From an uncultured Gammaproteobacteria bacterium (GTDB lineage: Bacteria > Pseudomonadota > Gammaproteobacteria > Arenicellales > JAANXG01): a stretch of 64,000 bases of DNA. Below the pieces are notes generated by a model, which did no database searches, was not told the DNA's origin, and saw only the letters and a list, made by a program, of their open reading frames with translations. The translations under genes were made by a program, and so were the position numbers. The stretch lies in assembly GCA_947258975.1 (NCBI GenBank), contig CAMYKK010000022.1, positions 29,895 to 93,894 of the forward strand, given 5' to 3'. Shown here in pieces: positions 16,015-25,570 of the stretch (position 1 is the first letter of the stretch; every line of letters begins with the position of its first letter).

Positions 16015-18813
16015 TTAACCGCCACCCATTTGCATTCTCATCGGCGCATTGCTGGAGATATCTAATTGCCGACTCTGCCACGTCTTCCACCACGGAATGA
16101 CGTGATCGGACGGAATCGGCCGCGAGATTAAATACCCTTGGACCAAATCACACCCCATGTCCTGGAGTCGTCGATAGGTATCTTTGGTCTCGACGCCCTC
16201 GGCGACGATCTGTAGACCTAGCCCATGGGCCAAGGTGATGATCGCATCGACGATGAACTCATCTGCCCGGCTGCCGGCCATATCGTAAATGAAGGATTTG
16301 TCGATCTTGAGTTTATGCACCGGCAGGTTCTTAAGATACGCAAAGGAAGAATAACCCTTTCCAAAATCGTCGATCGCCAGTTGGATGCCGAGCCGGTCGA
16401 TCTGTGCGGTGGTTTGGCGTGCGCGCGCCGGATCGCTCATAAACGCGTTTTCCGTGATTTCCACGGTGAGCCAGTCGGGTTCGACACCGTGTTTGTCGAG
16501 GTTTTTCATTAGTGCTTCGGGTAATGCCGCATCCTGCATGAGGCGTGCCGAGATATTGGCCGCAATGACCGCGTTGTGACCACTCCGTCTCCAGGCGGCG
16601 CACTGGGCCAGGCTCTTGTTCAACGTCCAATCGGTCAACAATCCTATTAGATCGGATGTCTCTGCGAGTTCGATGAACTCATCGGGCATCACCAACCCGA
16701 ATTCCGGATCTTCCCAACGGACCAGCCCCTCGACGCCAAGATAGGGAGGCCCGTCCAGACGAACAATCGGCTGATAATGCATAATGAAGCGGTCGTGGTC
16801 GATGGCGGACCGCAGTTTTCCCGCGAGTTTCAGTCGCCGCAGCGTATTGTGATCCGACGCCGGATCGTAGGCTTGGTAGCCGGCGCTGGAGCGTTTGGCC
16901 GCGTACATCGCTACATCGGCGTGTTGCAGCAGCAGATTCGGGCGCTCACCGTGTTCGGGATAATAGGCGATGCCGATGCTCACTGCCGTCCGCAGTGCGA
17001 TGCCCTTCGCGTAAAACGGCTGCTCGAGGCTGTCCAGAAGGCGCTGCGCCAACTCGATCACCGCTTTGTGATCGTCCTGCACGAACACCGCGAACTCATC
17101 GCCGCCGATTCTGGCGAGGGTAGCGTTATCGGGTACCGCGGACGCGAAGCGCCCCCCGACCTGCTTGAGGATAACATCACCAGTGTCATGCCCCAGTGTA
17201 TCGTTGATTTCCTTCAGTTGATCTAGGTCCAGCATCAACAGCGCGGCGGTTTGGTCTGGCGCGTGGTGGATGGCTTCCGTGATCCGGCTCGTCAGCAGGT
17301 CGCGGTTGGGTAGATCGGTCAAGCTGTCGTGGGTTGCCTTGTAGCGAAGCTGAGCTTCTTGCTCTTTGCGCACACTGATGTCGCGCACTATGGCGGTGAT
17401 CAAAGAATTGCCCTCTACGTCCATGCGACTCATTGCGAGATCGATCGGGAACACGCCACCGGCCGAGGTGCGCGCCGTCAGTTCATGCACCTGACCGCGA
17501 ATGAGGTCTTCGTTCCAGTGGATACCGGAGTCGTGCTCATCGACCAACTGCGGAATGAAGGAACTTATCGATTGGCCAAAAAACGATGCGCGAGTGCAGC
17601 GAAACATGTCTTCAGCAGCGGGGTTCATGGATTCGATCATCCCCTTCGAGTTGATGGTCATGATCGCATCCAGACTGTTGCCGACAATGTCGGCGATGAG
17701 TTGCTCCTTCTTCATGAGTTCCAGTTTTTGCCACCACAGGCGAACGGATTGCTGATCCAACCGTGCTAGTTGTTGCAAAACATAAGCGAGCACGACGGCG
17801 AGCACGATGGGCGAAGTGTCCAACAACAGGCGTTGCCCATGAAATAGAAAAATCTGGGCGGCGAACGCCGCCACCGCCGAGCCCGCGGCAATAAACAGCC
17901 CCCAACGCCATGACATGCGCCGGTAGATCGGTGTCAAACCGACCGCGGCCAGCAGACAAATCGTGAGCACCTGCCAGCGGCGGATATGCCATAACATGCC
18001 GCTATTGACCGACTGAAACGCCAATGCTTGCAGCACCGCGCCAGGCAATGACCGATATAGCGGCACCGGCACCATGTCGCCCAGTTCTACGGCAGTGGCG
18101 CCGATGACGACTTGCTTGTCCTCGACTGCGTCGGCCGCGAATCGGCCGGCCATCACGTCCGCATAGGAGAGCCGGGCGAAGGACCGGGGTGCGATGCTGA
18201 AATCGATCCATGCGTCTGCGAACGGTGGATCATGCCAATCGTTCAATACCGCGGCCGCCGAGGGCAGTGCTTCGCGGCCGCCGGGATCGCGCAGCGAAAT
18301 GTGCCGCACCAAGGCGTCGCGTCCCGGCCGGACATTTACCGAAACGAGATCGGCGTGCTGACGGAAACGTTCCAGCGGCTGTATCAACAGCAACTGCGGG
18401 CTGCCGGACGTGACGGGCTGGTGAAAGGCGGGCAGCAAGATCTGGCCGGGAGCGCCACGCGCGAACGCCGATTCGAGTTTTTGATCCTGCTCGGGGTCAG
18501 AGGACGAGCTGAAGTCGATGTCCACGAATAACCGCTTGCCCCCGGCCGCGAGCAGCCGATCGATGACCTCCGCGTGATATCCCCTCGGCCACGGCCACGA
18601 CGGCAACGCGCGCAGGCTTCTTGCGTCTATCTCGACAATGACGAGGTCAGTGGAGATGACACGGGTTGTCAACCAGGCCGACGCATCGTGTAACGCATTG
18701 TTGACCGGCACCAGCGCCGCGGACAGATACAACAACGCCGCAACTACAAAGGCGGCAAGCGCTGGACTCTGCGCTTTGAACCGTGACTTATGCGTTTTGG
18801 TATTGCTTTCCAC
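16015..18813 (-). CDS. CHASE2-PAS-GGDEF-EAL signalling protein
   Basis: A 932-residue membrane sensor. An N-terminal TM (about 17-35) leads into an extracytoplasmic CHASE2 domain (about 40-270; VIVEIDARSL, KQVVIGATA), then three TM segments (about 280-345). Cytosolic parts are PAS (about 370-490), GGDEF (about 492-655, intact GGDEF at 570-574) and EAL (about 670-915). The EAL signature reads EGL (695-697), keeping the Glu, and the DDFGKGYSS loop is present, so phosphodiesterase activity remains possible. The canonical I-site Arg is not evident. It makes or degrades c-di-GMP in response to an external cue. CHASE2 genes are often paired with FecR genes, as here (168-bp gap, same strand). Confidence 0.95.
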   Translation of the reverse strand: MESNTKTHKSRFKAQSPALAAFVVAALLYLSAALVPVNNALHDASAWLTTRVISTDLVIVEIDARSLRALPSWPWPRGYHAEVIDRLLAAGGKRLFVDIDFSSSSDPEQDQKLESAFARGAPGQILLPAFHQPVTSGSPQLLLIQPLERFRQHADLVSVNVRPGRDALVRHISLRDPGGREALPSAAAVLNDWHDPPFADAWIDFSIAPRSFARLSYADVMAGRFAADAVEDKQVVIGATAVELGDMVPVPLYRSLPGAVLQALAFQSVNSGMLWHIRRWQVLTICLLAAVGLTPIYRRMSWRWGLFIAAGSAVAAFAAQIFLFHGQRLLLDTSPIVLAVVLAYVLQQLARLDQQSVRLWWQKLELMKKEQLIADIVGNSLDAIMTINSKGMIESMNPAAEDMFRCTRASFFGQSISSFIPQLVDEHDSGIHWNEDLIRGQVHELTARTSAGGVFPIDLAMSRMDVEGNSLITAIVRDISVRKEQEAQLRYKATHDSLTDLPNRDLLTSRITEAIHHAPDQTAALLMLDLDQLKEINDTLGHDTGDVILKQVGGRFASAVPDNATLARIGGDEFAVFVQDDHKAVIELAQRLLDSLEQPFYAKGIALRTAVSIGIAYYPEHGERPNLLLQHADVAMYAAKRSSAGYQAYDPASDHNTLRRLKLAGKLRSAIDHDRFIMHYQPIVRLDGPPYLGVEGLVRWEDPEFGLVMPDEFIELAETSDLIGLLTDWTLNKSLAQCAAWRRSGHNAVIAANISARLMQDAALPEALMKNLDKHGVEPDWLTVEITENAFMSDPARARQTTAQIDRLGIQLAIDDFGKGYSSFAYLKNLPVHKLKIDKSFIYDMAGSRADEFIVDAIITLAHGLGLQIVAEGVETKDTYRRLQDMGCDLVQGYLISRPIPSDHVIPWWKTWQSRQLDISSNAPMRMQMGGG

Positions 18814-18981
18814 CAGCGGTGTTTCCGGGATATCAGAGATGTCGTCAGCCGCCTATAATCAAGGCTGGTCTGATCTTCTCCTTGGCCGGTGCCTAATGAC
18901 CCGCGCATTAAACGAATCGTTGTGCGACCCACCGTGTCTTACATAGCGATGTTAATGGCTATTCCTTGGTCGTCGCCATCT

Positions 18982-20118
18982 TCATCCTTGGCTGTTACCA
19001 TCTTCTCCTTGGCTGTTACCATCTTCTCCTTGGCTGTTACCATCTTCTCCTTGGTTGTCATCAAACGGCTCGTTGGTGACATGATCGTCGTTAACATTAT
19101 CGTCCGGCGGATCGGTCACCGGCGGTTCGACATCGCCTCCCGGATCGATGCTGCCGACGGGGTCCGACCTGACATTATCCACGTCCGGTTTGGTGCGCAA
19201 ATCCACATCCGGTTTGGTGCGCACATCCTCGTCCACCCCCACACGGGATGGGGCGACCACCGCCACACCGCCGGATTTATCCCGTTCTCCGCGGTCCATC
19301 TTATCCCGCATGTCTGGTAGCCGTGGTTGTTCGGCCGTGCCGGCGCTTTCGGCCTCGACGGCGTTCACGTCGGCAGCCACATCGGCCTTGACGGTGCCGG
19401 TGTCGGTTCGCCCGGTGTTGACGGGTAGCTTCACCACCTCGACGGCGACCGGCTCCAGGTCCTTCAATGCCTCGTTTAATCGCTTCAGGTTTTCTTCCAT
19501 CGGCAACGACGGCTCGATCATCTGCGATGATGGTTCGAGCACCTGGATGTCGGTCTTGCCCTGGCCGAAGATCGCTACCTCTCCCGGATGGATCTGTTCT
19601 TCGTGCCGCTTGTTCATCTGATCCGTCGCGAACACGTCCACCAGGCCTTCCAGCAACGACACCGTGGCGTACTCGTCGGTGACTTGCACCGTGAAGGTTG
19701 TGCCCTTGACCACCGAGACCAGATACGGCGTGTGCACCTCGAAGCGCCGCATCTTACCCGGCAGCACCTGGTAGAGCAGGTTGCCGAGGGACTGTACCGC
19801 CTTGGTCAACCGGTCCGTGACGTCAATGGAAATCTCAACCCGGCTGCTTTCATTGATGGTCATCACGTCGCTGCCGTTGCCCAGCACCGCGTGACCGTTG
19901 TTTCCGGTCTCGACCACGAACGGTGATGGTAAGCTTTCCCCCGCCGCCGCCGAGCGCCACGTTTGCGTTCCCCGCGCAGCCGCTGCTTGATAACGCACGA
20001 CCCCGGACAGCTCGCTGATTGTCCACGCGGATCCATCGGCATACGCCTGCCACGGCAGGAGCAGGCATGCCAGGGCAAAAGCCGTCACGCCCTGCATCAG
20101 TGGTCTTTGAATTGTCAT
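18982..20118 (-). CDS. FecR-domain periplasmic protein with repetitive acidic tail
   Basis: From ATG 20118 the protein has 378 residues and a Sec signal peptide (cleavage near QAYADGS). A longer frame to 20295 exists but would bury the signal. Residues about 30-200 form a FecR domain: strands around VVETGNNGHAVLGNG, then FEVHTPYLVSVVKGTTFTV, the family hallmark. A disordered acidic Pro/Asp/Val-rich region follows, ending in GEDGNSQ repeats. FecR domains bind or sense at the periplasmic face. The neighbours, a CHASE2 c-di-GMP protein downstream and a divergent TpsB transporter, suggest a surface-sensing or secretion role. Confidence 0.88.
   Translation of the reverse strand: MTIQRPLMQGVTAFALACLLLPWQAYADGSAWTISELSGVVRYQAAAARGTQTWRSAAAGESLPSPFVVETGNNGHAVLGNGSDVMTINESSRVEISIDVTDRLTKAVQSLGNLLYQVLPGKMRRFEVHTPYLVSVVKGTTFTVQVTDEYATVSLLEGLVDVFATDQMNKRHEEQIHPGEVAIFGQGKTDIQVLEPSSQMIEPSLPMEENLKRLNEALKDLEPVAVEVVKLPVNTGRTDTGTVKADVAADVNAVEAESAGTAEQPRLPDMRDKMDRGERDKSGGVAVVAPSRVGVDEDVRTKPDVDLRTKPDVDNVRSDPVGSIDPGGDVEPPVTDPPDDNVNDDHVTNEPFDDNQGEDGNSQGEDGNSQGEDGNSQG
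18985..19056. repeat. 21-bp tandem repeat encoding GEDGNSQ
   Basis: About 3.3 copies of CCTTGGCTGTTACCATCTTC plus one base encode the C-terminal GEDGNSQ heptads of the FecR protein. The last copy ends in a TGA stop created by a phase change; a diverged copy continues in another frame. Confidence 0.85.
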
Positions 20119-20455
20119 TCGCTGGCCCCCAAGGTAGGTTCCCGGCAAACCGCCCACGACATGCATGTACGCATCCGCTGCGACAGCACGGCGCAGTAGG
20201 CTTGAGGCCCCCACCTCATTAGATTGTCTAGATAACAAAAGTATGGCACGTAGGAGCGGATTTTCAATCGTCGCTTCCGAAATGAGGCGGCTCACGAAGC
20301 GGTATCAGATCGGTTCTTGACAGGCCGCAAAATCCCACCACACTTTAATGATCAGATGCGGTTTGGCCAATGGTCGATCGAGGATCGTCGGAGGCGAGGT
20401 GGGGAATATCAACTACGTCACCCTGGGGCGGTGGTGCGCGCTTTGGCAGAGCACC
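20119..20455. other. Divergent promoter region between fecR-like and tpsB-like genes
   Basis: About 336 bp upstream of two divergent genes. A long extension of the fecR frame covers part of it but lacks coding character. It presumably holds both promoters; none could be assigned. Confidence 0.35.
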
Positions 20456-21960
20456 ATGAGTGAGATATGGCTGCGGGTTCATACGCGCTCGAAACTCAGC
20501 GGCCCGTTTCCGCGGGCGTTTCTGGTTTGCATCACGAGCGGCATGCTCGCGTTACATATAATGAAAATGGACGTTGGCAACGCGGCGCCTGAACAACCAT
20601 TTATCCTCGGCGGCGTCATCGTGTCCGGCGCCACGGCGTTCGCACCGCAGGCGTTCCTGCCGCTCTACCAGCATCTGCTCGGACGCCAAGTCACCCGGGA
20701 ACAACTACAACAAGTCGCGGATGCGATTACCCAGCACTATCGCGATACGGGCTTTCTCTTGTCACAAGCGATCCTCGCGGCGCAACCGGCCAGCTTCGGT
20801 ATCGTCCAGGTACAAGTGGTGGAAGGCTATATCAGCCGTGCGCAGCTGGCTGGAGACGCCGGGGATCGGGGCGTCATCAAGGCCTATCTCGACAAGATCT
20901 CTGCGATTCGTCCACTGCGTGCCATGCGCCTGCAACGCTACCTGTTGCTGATCAACGATTTACCGGGCGTCAGTGCCCACTTCAAGATGCGGCCGCTACC
21001 GCAGGCCGGCGCCTACGAGCTCACCGCATTCGTCAACCGCAGGAAGCACCATGTGGCGCTCGGCATTGATAACCGCGGCAGCGAACGTCTCGGGCCGGGA
21101 ACGCGACAGCGGCGGCTGCGTGGCCGGTGGGCGCGAAGGGGCAAATGCTCCTGGTCTCGGGTTCTTATACCGATGCCGAGCCCGGTGGCGCGCTTCAAGA
21201 CACGCAAACCGAAATCACCGCGGCGCGATTTATGCTCGGTTACGAGTTTTCGGCGCTTCGCCGGCGCGGCCATTCTCTGGCATTGCGCGGCCGGTTGAAG
21301 TTCTATGACTCCAAGACCGATCAGCGCGGATCCCGCATCCGGGGGGACAATCTGCGCAGCCTCAAACTTGCCAGCGACTATATCTGGTCGAGCAAGAAAA
21401 CGGCGGTGCGCGGTTTTGTGCAGTTGAGCCAGGGCATAGATGGACTGGGCGCGGAGAAGTTCACGGCTCCGGGCCGTTCCAACGCGGACCGTGATATCGC
21501 TTTCACCAAAGCGGAAATGGAGTTGACCTATGTTACCGAGCTGACGTCGAGCACCAGTGCGTTGTTGCAGCTCATGGCACAATACACCGACGACGTCCTG
21601 CCGTTTTCGGAATATTTCACCTTTGGTGGCCGTTATGTCGGGCGTGCTTATGACCCCGCGGAACTCAGCGGCGACCGCGGCGCGGCCTTCAAACTGGAAC
21701 TGCGTTATGACACCAAGGTTCGCGCCGGGCCGGTGTCCAAGATCCAGTTCTATGCCTTCTACGATACCGGCGCGATCTGGCGGCGTGATCCCAACCGCAG
21801 CTGGCGACGCGAATCGGCCGCCGCCGCCGGGGGCGGCCTGCGTTTCAGGTTGATGAAATCCTTGACCGGTTACCTGGAAGCCGCCAAACCCCTGACCCGG
21901 CCCAGCGAGGAAGACGGCGACGACGTCCGGTTTTTCGCGCGGCTGGAATATCATTTTTGA
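20456..21960 (+). pseudogene. ShlB/FhaC/HecB-family TpsB outer-membrane transporter, frameshifted
   Basis: ATG 20456 gives a signal sequence ending near VGNAAPEQP. The POTRA region follows (VTREQLQQVADAITQHYRDT, VQVVEGYISRAQLAG). The frame then runs into non-family sequence after NRGSERLGP near 21100, while the matching barrel continues in another frame: NATAAAAWPVGAKGQMLLVS through to a C-terminal FFARLEYHF. One missing base near 21097-21105 (CGGGCCGGGAACG) explains the break. The barrel carries GGRYVGRAYDPAELSGDRG, the VRGY/RG-like L6 motif region. The role would be secretion of a TpsA exoprotein, but none is encoded here. A sequencing or assembly error is possible. Confidence 0.85.
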
Positions 21961-22409
21961 TAACAGGCCACAGAGCGTAAAGCGGAGTTCGGAGGGCGGA
22001 GATCGCTGTGCGTGTGATCTTCGAACCCCGAAAGAAGGTCCGGACACCGTTCCCCGATCCCCGGCACTGTGGTGCATTATTCCGCGGTGAGCGGATATCT
22101 GCATACCACGAAGCTCGCCCGGATTGGGTGCGCCTGGTGCTCAACATGACACCGCAACGGCCCTTGGAGATCGAAAATGCGGACAACCGGCTGCGCAACG
22201 AGGATCGGATGTGATACAACGTATAGGCGCGGTCTGGTTGGTGGCCGCGGATGCCGTGGCCGGCGCGACGCGGAATATAATCTATGCAATATAATATACA
22301 CTGGATAATTTTTTGATATCGCGAACAAATCGATGCGAACCGCCGCTAAATCTCTGCAAATTCTGAATCTCGTGTCTGCAACCGGAAGGTTGCTCGGGGG
22401 AAATAGGCG
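21961..22409. other. Intergenic region upstream of dsbB
   Basis: About 450 bp. It contains an AT-rich stretch (22276-22310) with two TATAAT hexamers (22276-22281, 22290-22295) that could form dsbB promoter -10 elements; no good -35 is visible. A segment at 22043-22076 on the - strand vaguely resembles the ATGATGGTGAAGGGATCGGG repeat family. A 68-codon + frame (22008-22214) is not convincing. Confidence 0.35.
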
Positions 22410-22898
22410 ATGTTGACCGCAAGACGGGTGTACGGCGCGTGCCTGTTGGCGTGTATCGTACTGATGGGCTTCGCGCTCTATCTGCAACACGTCGAGGGCC
22501 TGGAACCATGCCCATTGTGCATCTTTCAACGCATCGTCTTTGTTACGCTCGCGGTCGTTTGCCTCATTGCACTGGTGCATAACCCGCCGGGATGGGGGCG
22601 CCGTGTGTATGGTGGTGCGGTGCTGGTGTTATCCGCCGCCGGTGCGGCCTTGGCGGCCCGGCACGTGTGGATCCAAATGTTTCCCGAGGTCGCGGAATGC
22701 GGGCCGGGTCTTGGTTACATGCTCGACCGTTTCCCATTGACCGAAGTCTTCAGCAACGTATTGAAGGGCACCGGCGACTGCGCCGATGTCCTGTGGACCT
22801 TGTTGGGTCTTTCAATCCCCGCCTGGACCCTGGTCGTGTTTGTCGTGTTTTTTTTCGTATCGCTGGCCTTTGTGATCCGGCCACCGATGTCTACATAA
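22410..22898 (+). CDS. dsbB: Disulfide bond formation protein DsbB
   Basis: This 162-residue inner-membrane quinone reductase reoxidises DsbA. Four TM segments are visible (about 8-26, 41-57, 66-84, 136-156). The first periplasmic loop carries C34-PL-C37 and the second the C97/C124 pair in AECGPGLGYML and TGDCADV. Arg near the first pair (FQR), linked to quinone binding, is present. All key residues are intact. It stands alone, ahead of a decayed convergent queD-like gene. Confidence 0.95.
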   Translation: MLTARRVYGACLLACIVLMGFALYLQHVEGLEPCPLCIFQRIVFVTLAVVCLIALVHNPPGWGRRVYGGAVLVLSAAGAALAARHVWIQMFPEVAECGPGLGYMLDRFPLTEVFSNVLKGTGDCADVLWTLLGLSIPAWTLVVFVVFFFVSLAFVIRPPMST

Positions 22899-22965
22899 CC
22901 GGGAACATCCATGGGGTGGTTGTGAGCGGTTCTGAACACCGTAATAAATTGCGTGTGTTCCGCCG

Positions 22966-23321
22966 TTATTGGTCAACTATCAGGTCTCCACTCGGGAAAT
23001 CAGCGTAACTGTTTGGGGTTTCGTAGACGCGGATCTTTTTTGCGTGCACATGTCCATTCGTGCGTGTTTTGAGCGCATCCGACATTATTGCATACCAGTG
23101 TTTGGCTAGGTGCTCACAGGTAGGAGGGAACGGCACGAGATACACTTTGAAACCGGGTACGTTCGATACTGCCCCCGCTCCGGACCAGAGTTGTGTAGAT
23201 TTCGGGCCTGACATGTCGCATGGATTTCATACCGGTGCCCATGCAAGCTGCGGCATTCAGAAGTATGGTCCGGGATACGGTGTCCGGCATCTATGTATAC
23301 TTTTCTAGTTATCTCGTACAT
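22966..23321 (-). pseudogene. Decayed QueD / 6-pyruvoyl-tetrahydropterin synthase-like gene
   Basis: Two overlapping frames hold the two ends of one protein. The first (from ATG at 23321) reads YIDAGHRIPDHTSECRSLHG then HRYEIHATC, the zinc-binding N-terminal half. The second, in another frame and ending at 22966, reads VYLVPFPPTCEHLAKHWYAI and KIRVYETPNSYADF, the C-terminal half with the catalytic His/Glu region. The middle, which should include the MDFGDLK and LDH motifs, is missing, and the halves are out of frame. An internal deletion with frameshift explains this. A functional gene would make 6-carboxy-tetrahydropterin for queuosine. Confidence 0.82.
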
Positions 23322-23449
23322 TGAATGTCGACGGTGAGGTATTCAGTATCGATTACATGCATATATCTAATCAAGTAAAAGATATCGTACACTACCCACG
23401 AAATGCGTGTTTATCCGTTGTACAGCGGCGTGATCCGAAATTCAATCTA

Positions 23450-23812
23450 ATGTTCGATGAGGCAAGTCTGACGGCGTTGCGAGAGCTGCTGTTGCGTCAA
23501 CAGCAGGAATTGCGGAGCCTGGACAAGACCTGTAGCGACGCGGCGAAGCCTGTCGAACTCGATCAAACCCGGGTCGGGAGGTTGTCGCGGATGGACGCCC
23601 TGCAAGGACAGGCCATGTCTCTCGAACTGAGAAGGCGAAGGCAAGCCGATTTGGAGAGGATCGCAAAGGCGTTGCAGCGTATGGATGAGGGTGAGTACGG
23701 GTATTGCGAGCATTGCGGTCTGGCGATAGCGATCAAACGGCTCGAAATCGATCCCGCGGTCGATCTATGTATCGACTGCGCGAGCCACTTAGAGCGAGAA
23801 GCACCGCGCTAA
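23450..23812 (+). CDS. TraR/DksA-family zinc finger protein
   Basis: From ATG 23450 the product has 120 residues; an upstream extension of the frame overlaps the queD remnant and lacks coding character. An N-terminal coiled coil (about 5-80) includes the conserved RVGRLSRMDALQ tip. The C-terminal C4 zinc finger is CEHCG-x14-DLCIDC. Short DksA-like proteins of this layout bind RNA polymerase through the secondary channel or act as stress regulators. The acidic tip of true DksA (DxxDxA) is not exact, though a D in SRMDA is kept, so transcriptional activity is uncertain. Confidence 0.85.
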   Translation: MFDEASLTALRELLLRQQQELRSLDKTCSDAAKPVELDQTRVGRLSRMDALQGQAMSLELRRRRQADLERIAKALQRMDEGEYGYCEHCGLAIAIKRLEIDPAVDLCIDCASHLEREAPR

Positions 23813-23832
23813 AATTACCTATCACCGGCCCG

Positions 23833-25143
23833 CTAGCCGGTCTTCCCGATAGAGGCGTTAAGGGTGAGGTGGGCTGCAGCTTGCCGTACGCAGTTCCGTC
23901 CCGCCGCCTTGGCGCGGTACAGAGCTTGATCTGCGGCCTCGATCAAGGCTTCCATGGCGTTACCGTGTTGCGGGAATGTGGCAACTCCCACGCTGATGGT
24001 GGCGGAGATCATATTCCCGCTCGCGGTGTGCACTTTTTTTGCGGCCGCCATGCCGCGAACACGTTCGGCGGTTTCCATCGCGGCATCCCCATCTGTGTCC
24101 GGCATGATGACCGCGAATTCTTCACCGCCAATGCGGGCTACCCTATCCACCGCTCGCATGTCGCGATTCAGTACTAGGGCGAGGGTACGTAGCGCCCGGT
24201 CCCCGGCGCGGTGACCGTGGCGATCGTTTATGTCCTTGAAGTGATCGACGTCGACCAGCAACAGCGAAAACGGGTGCCCGCTGCGCGTCGCACGGCTGAT
24301 CTCTTCGCGGAAGAAGCGATCGAATTCACGGCGCACATACAGGCCGGTCAATTCGTCTCGTGTGGCCAACGTTTCGATCCTGGTCGCCATAGCGTTGAGC
24401 GTTTTCCCGAGTTTACCCAGCTCGTCATCAGTTGGCAGCGCGACGCGGTGATCCAGGTGCCCTTCCCGCAATTGCGAGACCCCCTCGTCCAAGGTGCGAA
24501 GTGGATTGAGGATCGTGCTTGCGAGCACGAGTCCGCCAATGACGGCAATGAGGATCGCCATCGCGAAGGCCAACAGGGTGGTCACATTGGCATCGGTCTT
24601 GGTGTTTTCGACTCGTTCGACATGTTCTCCCAATTCATCAATAACATATCGATACAGATGGTCGAGCTCGACGATCGCATCATCGATAATTTCGTCGAAT
24701 AGCTCCATGCGATTAGCGGAAGCCCGAGGATCTTCGAAAGGATAGGGGGTGGCGACGAGTTCCGCTCCCAGCGCACGGGCCCGTTGCCAACGTTCCGCTA
24801 TACGGCGCAAGGCATCGCGTTCTTCCTCTTCGCCAAAATGCGACCCATCCAGCGCCGTGAGGGCCTGATCGATTTCATCAGCAAGACGCGAGAAATTCTG
24901 CTGTTCTTCTGGGTTGCCATGGATCAAGTAGTCATTGGGAGGCATCACTGCCTTGAGCAAAAGGGTCTGCAGCTCGATTACGGGCATCAGTTCCTGGCGC
25001 ACCTCTTCTTCCGCCTCGCCGACGTCTTCGACTATTTTTGCAAGATAAAAAGTCCCGGACGCCGCCAGCAGCAGCATGGGTACCAGCATGACGCTTGTGG
25101 CGAGGACGGTACGCGCGCCAACGGACGAGGAAAGGTGTTTCAT
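23833..25143 (-). CDS. HAMP-GGDEF diguanylate cyclase
   Basis: From ATG 25143 the product has 436 residues. TM1 (about 10-34) and TM2 (about 187-208) flank a helical periplasmic sensor (about 35-185, four-helix-bundle-like). HAMP (about 209-260) precedes the GGDEF domain (about 265-420), with LLVDVDHFKDINDRHGH, the active site GGEEF, and an RxxD inhibitory I-site (RAVD) five residues before it. It is therefore expected to be an active, product-inhibited c-di-GMP synthase. The frame extends to 25275 but without a signal for translation. Confidence 0.92.
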   Translation of the reverse strand: MKHLSSSVGARTVLATSVMLVPMLLLAASGTFYLAKIVEDVGEAEEEVRQELMPVIELQTLLLKAVMPPNDYLIHGNPEEQQNFSRLADEIDQALTALDGSHFGEEEERDALRRIAERWQRARALGAELVATPYPFEDPRASANRMELFDEIIDDAIVELDHLYRYVIDELGEHVERVENTKTDANVTTLLAFAMAILIAVIGGLVLASTILNPLRTLDEGVSQLREGHLDHRVALPTDDELGKLGKTLNAMATRIETLATRDELTGLYVRREFDRFFREEISRATRSGHPFSLLLVDVDHFKDINDRHGHRAGDRALRTLALVLNRDMRAVDRVARIGGEEFAVIMPDTDGDAAMETAERVRGMAAAKKVHTASGNMISATISVGVATFPQHGNAMEALIEAADQALYRAKAAGRNCVRQAAAHLTLNASIGKTG

Positions 25144-25570
25144 GTTTACAAGCCACCTGCGCAAGGTCGTATCCGCGGAGAAACCGTGTGCTATTGAGTC
25201 CTCCCATGTGAAACCCCATGCCCGATGAGCGTTACGAGTGTTGGGACGAATTCCGCCGCCGGGATTTCGGATCAAATATCCTATCGAATTAGTATGGCTT
25301 AACTTAAGGTATTCGCAAATGCGTCAAGTGCCGCATCCATGCGATACGGAACACAGGTGTGGGTGCACCGTCATGGACTGCGATAATACTATGCGCAGCA
25401 TGCCGGATGCGCTGAGTAGAAATCGAATCGGCCCCCCAAGAGGGCCTGGGCGTAAAGGTCCCGATCTTTTCTAATCGCCACAGCGCAGCGCCCGCCAATC
25501 GCATCGCCGTCAATCGGGATCTGGTGCATTAGGCGGCTGGTTAGTCCACCGTCTGAGTGCGCAATGCGCC
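25144..25570. other. Intergenic region upstream of the diguanylate cyclase
   Basis: About 427 bp between two leftward genes. A GC stem (GGCCC-x7-GGGCC, near 25433-25449) followed at a distance by CTTTTCT could be a weak terminator on the + strand, but no + gene ends here. No gene is supported. Confidence 0.3.

Noticed and set aside
21013..22104. 363-codon - strand frame opposite the TpsB gene
   Set aside because: It is antisense to an unmistakable beta-barrel coding region; the long open frame follows from the high GC of the real gene.
22008..22214. 68-codon + frame upstream of dsbB
   Set aside because: The sequence is plausible in part but has no recognisable features and overlaps a possible repeat.
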